DNA from: an uncultured Lachnospiraceae bacterium
Lineage (GTDB): Bacteria; Bacillota; Clostridia; Lachnospirales; Lachnospiraceae
Assembly: GCA_900557385.1 (NCBI GenBank)
Contig: USSP01000004.1
Span: 1-18,934, forward strand
Direction of reading: 5' to 3'
Length of the DNA: 18,934 nt
Within the stretch, counting starts at the first letter, position 1; each line of letters opens with the position of its first letter. Below the pieces are notes generated by a model. It saw nothing but the letters and a program-made list of their open reading frames with translations, searched no databases and had not been told where the DNA came from. Made by a program: the position numbers and the translations under genes. Of this stretch, positions 1 to 9,400 are shown piece by piece.

Positions 1-67
1 TCGGATTGTAGGTGGACTGGTGTTCGTATTCAATTTGACCTCCTTCTTCGGAGGCACACTTCCACAT
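1..67 (-). CDS. possible 5' end of an unidentified gene, cut by the left edge
   Basis: On the minus strand an ATG at 67-65 follows a GGAGG (78-74) with a 6-nt spacer. The frame stays open to the window edge for 22 codons, beginning MWKCASEEGGQIEYEH. I do not recognise the protein. Two other minus-strand readings compete. One is a TTG start at 33-31 behind a perfect AAGGAGGT (45-38). The other is a 62-codon frame at 218-30 with no visible ribosome site. I prefer the ATG because of its spacing, but the start is not secure and there may be no gene here. Nothing in the neighbourhood suggests a function. Confidence 0.25.
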   Translation of the reverse strand, partial: MWKCASEEGGQIEYEHQSTYNP

Positions 68-283
68 CAGCCGCCTCCGCCTTTCTTGGTTTACATTGGA
101 AAAGCATAGACTTCTGAAATGAAATAGATAGTAGACGGTTTGAAACCAAAGAATTCATAAGAAATATGCTTTGGTTGTATCTTAACACAGGTGATTCTGA
201 GAAGACAAGTGTTTTCATACCAATCTGCTAAATTCGTCTAATCTGCCTGCGCTTAATTGCTTGTTTTCATTCATAGCTCACTC
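68..283. other. intergenic region, no gene recognised
   Basis: No supported coding frame on either strand. It holds an 8-bp inverted repeat, AACCAAAG (144-151) and CTTTGGTT (169-176), with a 17-nt loop. There is no clear T-run, so I would not call it a terminator. AATCTGC occurs at 222-228 and, shifted by a base in context, again in the surface-gene promoter near 340. The short match at 222 lacks the upstream direct repeats and is probably chance. Confidence 0.5.
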
Positions 284-356
284 GTCGTTTCGTGCAAGAT
301 TCTGTCGTCTCGTGCAGAACCCCTCGTAAATTTTCCAAAATCTGCTATGGTAAAAT
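284..356 (+). promoter_or_regulatory. promoter of the giant surface gene with paired LytTR-type direct repeats
   Basis: Two near-identical 13-mers, GTCGTTTCGTGCA (284-296) and GTCGTCTCGTGCA (304-316), lie in direct orientation with an exact 20-bp period, about two helical turns. An extended -10, TGCTATGGT (343-351), follows 42 bp after the start of the second repeat; a start of transcription near 358 is implied. There is no good -35, as expected for an activator-dependent promoter. LytTR regulators (AgrA, ComE) are known to bind pairs of short direct repeats of this spacing just upstream of the core promoter. The same arrangement recurs at 12217-12284 beside a LytTR regulator gene. Binding by that regulator is inference. 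Confidence 0.7.
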
Positions 357-378
357 CATGAAACTGTTTTTACAGCTG

Positions 379-441
379 ATGAGAAAGCTGGCACATACAT
401 TAGGATTGATGAGAAAGACGAGGAATAACAGCATGAGAAAG
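379..441 (+). repeat. three copies of ATGAGAAAG at the start of the surface gene
   Basis: The 9-mer ATGAGAAAG occurs at 379, 409 and 433, all in the same frame, giving three possible starts that each read Met-Arg-Lys. Only the third (433) has a well-spaced ribosome site, GAGGA at 420-424 with an 8-nt spacer. At 409 the AGGA (402-405) is only 3 nt from the ATG, and 379 has none. The pattern suggests small duplications of the start region. Confidence 0.6.
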
Positions 442-3400
442 AGAAAACAGGAGAAGAGCAAATGGAATCCTGCAAGCTGGGGAAAGGCACCGAAACGCAT
501 CCTTGCCATGGGATTGGCAGTGGCATTAGTGGGTGGTGTGGTGGACTTATCTCCCTTAGCAGCAGATGCCCGCACCCAGACCACCGAAACGCAGTCCGTG
601 ATAACTGCTTTTCAGGAACTGTCCCAGGACATTCGGGAACAACAGCTCCCTTTGGGAGCGAAGGAAAGCGACATCCACTTTCCAGATACCCTTACTGTGA
701 CCCTGCAGCAGACCGTGACGGTCTCCGACAAGCAGGAAACGGAAGAGGAAACAGAGCAGGAGAAAATAACAGGGGAAGACTCTGAAAATCAGAACCGGGA
801 AACAAAAGAAACAACGGAAACACAGGAATCCGGGGAAAACGCAACAGAGGAATCCCAGGAGGAATCAGATAATAGCTCAGGGGAGAAGAAGGGACAGCAG
901 GAAAGCCTTGAGAATCCAGAAACGGAGAACCTAAAGGCTGAAAGCACCCCCGGAGATACGCCACAGACAGAAAATTCGGAAGAACAGCCGGAAGAGGCGC
1001 GCAATGCAGGCTCTTTCCAGCCCCTGTCCTGGAAAGACTTCTTCCCCCGGAAACTCGTGGTGCAGGCAGCAGAGAGTGATGCATCCTCTGGTGACACAGA
1101 CAATACCCAGAACACGGCAGAGAATGTAGAAACTACGAAAACAGTGGAAAAAGAAAGTACGCTGGAAAACATCCGGTGGGAACTGGACAAAGAAGAAAGC
1201 GATGCAGAGGAATTTGACTCAAGTGAAGCTTCGAACGGCTTCTGCTATGTCTATACGCCCGTACTGCCCGATACCGATAAGGACGGCAATACGCTGGTAG
1301 TGGGCGATGTGGAGCTGCCTGCTATCTATGTACTGGTGGGAGAGTATGAAATCGCAACCCTGGAAGGGAATGCGGTGATTGAGGTCAATGGAGTGCAGTA
1401 TGCAACCATTGATGCAGCGATAGAGGCGAACGGCAACAAATTCTGTATGAACAACTGTAACATCAAGCTGCTGCAGGATGGTACACTGTCAACCCCGCTC
1501 CATCTATATGGAACAACCACGCTGGACTTAAATGGACATACTTTGACAAATGGTGTTACAAATGATAATTATTTGCTAGAAGCAGAAAATGCAAGCGGGA
1601 CAGAAACAGCCTGTAATCTGACAATCAAATCATCGATTGATGGAGGCAAAATCCTAACGGGCAGAAATTGGGGGACGGGAACGTTAACAGTCGATTCCAA
1701 TGCAAGCTGTACCATTGAAAAAAATGTCACCATTGAAGATAACACCGTATTGTCTATCAACAACTATGGCACGCTTACTGTCAAGGAGGGTGCAACACTT
1801 CTTAACAACAATCCGAATCAAAGTAAAGCAGTGATACTGAACACCAGGGGCAATGCCATCTTGGAGGGTGGCAGTTATACCGGAGACAGAAATATAAAGG
1901 TGAAAGACGGAACCCTGGCCATCAAAGGCGGCACTTATGACGACGTCATAGATGTATGGAGTGACGGCACGCTTGTCATCAGCGGTGGTACTTTTAATAA
2001 AAAGATAACTCTTCCCCAAGGTCGAACCCTGCAGGACTGCATGAAAGAGGGCTGTACCCTGAAAGCATTGGACAGCGCAGACACAATCGACATGGATTCC
2101 AATACCTTAACGGTTCCTGCCAAGGCTGAGGCGGCAAAGGTTTATTTTACGAAGCATCCCACATTGGGGGCGGATCAGGCATCCCTTTTAGAGGGCTATG
2201 CAGCGGGCGAGACAGCCACCCTTACGGTGACGACAAAAGGTACAGGCGCACCCACTTATCAGTGGCATGTCAAGAAGACTCTAAAGGGAGGAACGACCAC
2301 AGATGAGACGATAAGCGAGGCAACTGTGTCTTCTTATCAGATTCCTGAAGGATTGCAGGCAGGAACCTATGAATATTACTGTGTGGCATCCTACGACGGT
2401 GAGACGGCTAAATCAAAATCCGTGACCTTTACGGTGACAGCAGGATATGTACAGACACAGATTGGCGGAACGAAAAAGAGTTATGCAAGCCTGAAAGCTG
2501 CATGGCAGGATATTACGGATGCAGTGAAGAATGATAAAGGCACAGCAATTATCTTAACTTTCCTGGAAGACATCACAGGAGAATCCGACACCTGGACAAT
2601 GGACGGAACTGGAAAGACAGCAGACCTTACGATTGACCTCAATGGAAAAAAGGTTACCTGCGATGCATTTACCTTTCAACAGATAAAGGTGACACTGAAA
2701 AATTCTGATTCCAAACAGGAAGGCGAATTAAACGCCACTTTGAATATCCAGGACAAGGCGGCACTTATAGCGGAAAATATAACCCTTCAAGACATATCGG
2801 TGCAGTCGGGGGCCAATGCTGAGTTGAAAGACAGTACGACCACCAATGTGGTGGCAGGCTCTGCAACGGGCAGTGATGCTAAGGTCAATGCCGGAATCTC
2901 TTGCCGTATGGATGGTGGAATCCATAAGAATATCAAGGTCAATGGCGGCGCAAAACTGGCTGTAACAGGAGAGGCAAAAATTACAGATACCCTGCAGGCT
3001 GTTCATTCTGTAGGGAAGACTCCGGTGCGGGCAGAAGTCACCCTGTCAGGCGGAGACTATGCACGGATTCAGGTATCAACTCCAAATGGCGGACTGGAGG
3101 ATGCCTCCAAAGGATATGCCATTGTGGATATGCTTGCGGAGGGCTATGCCTTCTATTCCCTGGGAATGAAGACAGAGGTTGCCCGCCCGGAGACTTCCTA
3201 CGTGAATCTTAGTGTATGCAAGGATGATACCCAGGAGGATACAGGTAAGGCAGTTGTCAAGCTGATTGTTACGAAAAAGGACAACACTAAAAATGTCTTT
3301 TATTTTCCGGGGTGGACAGATACACTCCGCTTTCTGCGGAATCAAAAAAACGCCGGAAACTGGAAAACACTGGAACTGGTGCTGCTGCAAGATACGACCA

Positions 3401-6400
3401 TAACGCAAAGTGAGTGGGAAATAAAGAGCGGCGGGCTCCCATCTGACCTGAAGATTACCATACACTCGAAAGAAGATGGCAATCCATGCACCCTGCATGC
3501 AAAAAATTTATGTGTGTTGAATTTCCGGAAGTTTGAGGATGTTACCCTTCAGAATATAAAGATTGATGCCGGATATATACGCTTGTATCAGACAATCATG
3601 ACATTGGAGAAGAACACAGAGATATCCAATAATACGAGTACCATTATTGTCGAAGGGGGCAGTCTGATTGTAAACGACGCCAAGATAGGTAGTACTTCAA
3701 ATAGTGTTTCGGCTCCTATTTTTCTGAAAAGTGGGCAGCTTCGATTAGAAAATAAAGATTCTATATTATCGGTAAAGGAAAACACAGACAGACAAGTCCG
3801 ATATAGTATGGGCAACAGCAGCATCATTGTTGGAAAAACGGCAAAAATGCCAACAGTTGTGGCTAATGATGATGACATAGAACTGAATATCTTTTGTAAC
3901 AACCCGAATGAAAAGGATACACCGGGCAGGGATGCTGGTTCCGGAAAGGTAAAAGTATGGTATCCGATTACTTTGCCGGAGAGTAAGGATGAGTTGCTCA
4001 AATCCAACCCTGATACCGTCAAAGAATGCGATGACATCATCTATGGTCTGGGTTGGTCATCGGATACTTCTGTTGATCAGAGCATTACCGTTGTGGATAC
4101 AATCTGCTCGTATCAGGAACTTCAGGGCAGTCCCGTACCTATGACAGACAACAAATTCAAAATGCCCGCTGCACCGGTGACATTGCTGAATCATAAGCTG
4201 GATGACAATGGAAAATGCGCAAACTGTGGCAAAACAGACCTGGCAGTGGCATACAAAAAAGGAAACCTGAAGATTAGCGGTCTGGCCGGACGTACCTATG
4301 ATAGCTGGCCGCAGACACTGACCGGCATCACACTGACCGGCACAGATGGCAATATGACAACACTGACAGGACCGGCATATATATCCGGCAAAGAGCTGGC
4401 ACAGGATTCTACAGTTGCAGCGAATGCAGACCTGACAAGTGCAGACTATGCGTTGGTTTATGAGAATAATATCAACGCCTACGACAAGGTACAGGGCGAG
4501 AGTGGCTTTAATGAGGCGAAAGCCCCTAAGGTGACCATTACCGGACGGGGAAGCTATACCGGTACGGTGGAATATTACTTCACCATCGGACAGGGTAAGC
4601 TGCTGACGAAGGATTTCAAGGTGAATGACAATCTCACTTATAACGGAAAGCAGCAAGGAGTCCTCCAATATGGTACGCTGGCATACGAAGCGGATGGGAC
4701 GGATGCGGATACGCCGATTAAACAGACAGGGATGTCAGGAGCAGATACTTCTATTTCAGTGAGCTCTGGTAAGACTGTGGAGACAGATGGCTTTACCAGC
4801 ATAGCTGACCCGAAAATCGCATACAGCACCGACAACGGCAGCACCTGGACGGAAATCGCTCAAAATAATCAGGACTTATCCAAGACGAATTATCTGGTTC
4901 AGGATGCAGGCACCTATGACTTCCAAGTGAGGGTGACTGATGGGAACAATGCAGCTCCGGCAGCACAGTCTCTGACCGCAACGATTCAGCCGAAAAGCCT
5001 TACTTCCAATGACATAAGGCTGGATAACTCCCAGTCGATTACGGTTTATTATACGGGGAAACCGATCGTCCCTACCAATAAGGACCATGCCATTACAGAT
5101 AATAATGGTGCATACGTTTTGGAGAAGGACAAAGACTTCACCACATCTGCCACGAACAATACAAATAAGGGTAGTGCGACATTGACCTTTACCGGAATGG
5201 GAAACTATACGGGAACACTGACAGATACCTTTTCCATCGACTATGCCTTTGAGTTGGCACAGACGACAGCATCCACAGACCACTGGTACAATACAGACGT
5301 ACCGGCAGTCTTTGGCGTGAATAATACCACAGGCGATACCACGGATGCGCTGAAGCAGCTTATATACAGAAGCGTTACAAGAGCTGACAACACAGATAAT
5401 ACGGAGTTAAACAGCGATGTAAAGCTGTATTCCACATTACAGGATGCCATCGCTGACATCAATGCAGGCTATACCTTTACCAGGGAAGGAAAGCGGACGG
5501 TAACCCTCTATGGCAGGGACATGGCGAAAGGTTACATCGCGAATCCGATTGACATAACGGTTCAGATTGACAAGACCGCACCTACCTGGGCAGATCAAGA
5601 TGGCAATACCGAAAATTACGGTATCCAGATTAAAGACAACTGGTGGAGAACCTTGCTCAATAAGGTAAGCTTTGGGACTCTCTACAACGGTGCCACCCTG
5701 GATATGAAAATTCATGCCAACGATAAGAAGAATGACGTGAACGAGGTCAGCGGCATCAATAAGTATTATTACTATGTGGACACCGTTGCAGATGCGACGG
5801 ATGACATGGCAACAAAGACCAAAGCGGAACTGGATGCACTGGCAGCCCAGGGTGAGTTCCAAGCAGCAGACCCGGACTCCGGCCTATTCAGTGGAGAAGG
5901 AGCAACCATTTCTGGCAAACTGTCCAACAGTGGAAATTATGTGGTCTATGCCTATGCGGTGGATAAAGCAGGCAACAAGAGTGACTATATCTGTACCGAA
6001 GGGCTGGTGGTGGATAACCAGGCACCGGTACTGACGGTGAAAGCTCCCACACAGGAGCAAGGAACCTTAAAGGATGATGAAGCAACAATCATGATTCATT
6101 CGGATGAGGCTGCCGAGCTGGTGTATTTCTATCAGAGTCTTTCTGACGAAAGTAAGCAACTTTCGTATGTAGAGGCGGTAAATGCGTATATAAAATCGAA
6201 TGAGAACCAAGGTTCCAGACTGCCCTTTGCCAATAATGTGGACGGAAAATGGGTGGCTAAAGTTGAGGTTGGTGATGTTACAAATGTGCAGGTTACTGAT
6301 GATCCGTCTCAGAAAGTACTCCTGCATTGTGTAGAACTGAAAGAGGGTCAGAACAGCATAACCCTTGATGGACTCAACAAAGCGAGAAGAGCCGATGTCT

Positions 6401-9400
6401 GGATGGTGGCCATTGATAAAGCAGGAAATATCACAGATACAAAAACGCTGAATTTTACCACCACCAAAGCGATGCCCAGGATTACCACGCTTCCCCAGTC
6501 AAGTGGTGTCTATGGAGATACCCCGGCTGATTTAACGGTGACAGACGGCGTTGCCAAGTATAATGATAGCGAGATTTCGGGTACGTGGACGGTTGAACCC
6601 GAGAATACAAAGCTGGAGGTTGGCACAACGAAGCAGTGTACGGTGAAATTTACACCGAAAGACAGCGGCTACGCAGAGGCTTACGTGAAGGTGACCCCTA
6701 CCATTACCAAGCGCCCGATTACTATCCGGGTTGCGGATATGACCAAGGGATATAAGGAAAGTATGCCGGAAATTACCTTTGACATTCCTACATCAAATAT
6801 AGGTGGTAAGATGCAGCTGGCAGACGGCGATACGGAGGAGACGATTAAATCCTCACTGCAGCTTGTTACAGAGGCAACCGCAGACTCGGATGTGGGAACC
6901 TATTCCTTTACCGTAACCTCAAACAGCCCGAATTATGAAGTGACAGCAGAGTATTATGAAAATCTGAGTGACTTAGTAAGCACGATAAAGCGGCAGGGAA
7001 CCCTGACAATCACACAGGCATTAGGGGAACTGACCAAGGAAACAGGCTATACAGACACGAAGACCGTTACCTATGGCGATGCACCCTTCTCCTTGAATGT
7101 AACGGCAAACCATACGGAGAGCAGTATCCAGTATCAGGTAACAGACGAAAAGGATGCGGGTGGAAATACGATAAGCGCAGATGAGCACATCGTTTCTGTT
7201 TCTGCAGATGGCGTGGTAACGATAAACCGTGCAGGAAGTGCGAAGATCCAGATTTCCCTTCCGGCATCGAAGAACTACACAGCATCGGCTGACCTGACCG
7301 TAACGGTAACGGCTGCTCAGAAAGATTTTGCCGTGCCGGAGCAGTCCAGAAACTACCTGTATGACAGGGATAGCAGCGATACCATTGACCTTGCGTCACT
7401 TCTGCCCAAGGATTGTGGCAAGGTAAGCTATGCCGTAAGCACTAAAACAGACGCTGTTTTTGAGACAGCAACGGTTACACAGGATGGAAAGCTCTCCTAC
7501 AAGGTGAAGAGCGGAACCATCGGAACGACAGGTGAAATTCAGGTTGACATAAAGACTGCCAACTACACGATTCACGGCAATACAGGAAGCAGCGGTCAGA
7601 TTACGATCAAGGCGGCGTTGGTAGACAGAAAGCCGGTAGAGCCTAAAACCACAGTGAGTGTGAAAAATCCTACCCTGACCTACGGGGAACCGGTTTCCAA
7701 GCTGCAGTTCAACCCAGTAACCTTTGTAGAGCAGGGTACGAATAAGGCCGTAGCCGGAACACTTCAGTGGGATAACCCGAATGCCGTATTGGATGCCGGA
7801 GCCCAGAGCGTGACATGGATCTTTACACCGGATAATGATGAATATCAGAGCGTGATCGGTACTCTGACCATCACAGTAAACAGGGCAGCACCTCAGGTAG
7901 AGAAAGTGCCGGTTCCGGGAGCGTATGTATACCATCCGAGCAATACACTGGCTTCGGATAAAGCAAAGGCTGTATTAAATGCCGGGGCAAAGGTGCAGGG
8001 TGTTGTCACCGGTGTACAGGGCAGAACGGTTGCCGGAAGCTGGTCCTGGAAGGAACAGTCCGAGGTGCCAAATGCCGGAACGCATACCTATACCGCAGTC
8101 TTTACGCCGACAGATGGGGCAAATTATGAAACCATAGAAAAACCGGTGACGCTGACTGTGGAGAAAGCCTATGTCAGCATCAAAGACACAAAAGACAGCT
8201 TACAGCTTCCTGCCTATACACATGGAGAATATCTCTACAATCGTGAGCTGACTGCAGGATCCGCATATTACGCCGGCAAGGGCGAAGACTATAGCGATGT
8301 GGATAAGAGCATAGCAGCGGTACCGGGCAGGTATGTATGGGCTGCCCCGGAAACCCGAGTAAAATACACAGATGGAAGTCTACTGTCTACGGGATATCGT
8401 CAGGCTGAATATGAACTGGAATTTATACCCGATGACACGACGAATTATGCAGGCACGATAGAAACCAAAAACGGCTGGTCTGGTCAAAAGATGGCATGGG
8501 TGTCCCTGAATAAGGCAGCCAATCCGCCCTACAGACCGAGTGCACAGATGACAGTGGCAAATCCCTGTCAGAAGGTCGGCGATGTGAAACTGCCCCAGGA
8601 CTGGAGATGGTCTGGTACGGATGGTGACATGGCGCTGACAGAGAACCAGCCTGTTTCTGCAGTCGCAGAATACATCGGATTGGATGCAGAATGCTATTCT
8701 AACAATTCTTATTCCATTACGATTACCCGCAGTACCTGCGACCATGCACAGACAGAAATCAGAAATGCAAAAGCAGCCACCTGCAGCAGTGAAGGCAGTA
8801 CCGGCGAAACCTGGTGTACGGTATGCGGCGTGAAACTGGATGATGGCTATGTACTTGTGAAAGATTCCACAAACCATACCCATCTGGTGAGCAAGGTGGT
8901 AAAAGATGCCACCACCACCCAGGAAGGAATCATGTCCTACAGCTGTGCAGACTGCGGTTATTATGCAGAAAAAGCCATTGCCAAGCTACCCTCAGGCGGA
9001 GGATCCACTTCCGGTGGCAGTGGTTCCGGTAACTCCGGTTCCAGCAGCAGCTCCGGCTCCGGCAGCACTGGTTCCGGTAATTCCGGAAACACCAGTGGCA
9101 ACAATACAAAGAACACTACCACCGGGGTGGCAGAAATTGTGACCCCTCCGGTAACCCCGGTTATCGCACCCGGTCAGGGACAGACGCCCCAGACACCGGA
9201 GACAACACCTGCCACAGCACCTTCTACCACGAAGCGTGAGCCATCCCAGAACGGAACCGGTTCCCAGGAAACCACAGGGGAAGAAACGGAGGGAGAACTG
9301 GCGAAACCCTTCTTACGAAACGCAGACGGAAAAGAAGGCTGGGAGGTCATCACTGCTGAGGCGAAGGCTGCAGCAGAGGGAGAAAACCTGGTGGTTGATA

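Noticed and set aside
144..176. Inverted repeat AACCAAAG/CTTTGGTT as a terminator
   Set aside because: Long loop, AT-rich weak stem and no T-run after it.
30..218. 62-codon minus-strand frame ending CLRRRRSN
   Set aside because: No ribosome site before its ATG, and its 3' part overlaps a better-placed ATG in another frame. No recognisable domain.
8380..8883. Long minus-strand frames inside the giant gene (also at 4057-4668, 7396-7935 and elsewhere)
   Set aside because: They are antisense shadows of a well-supported coding frame, with Cys/His-rich unnatural composition and no ribosome sites.
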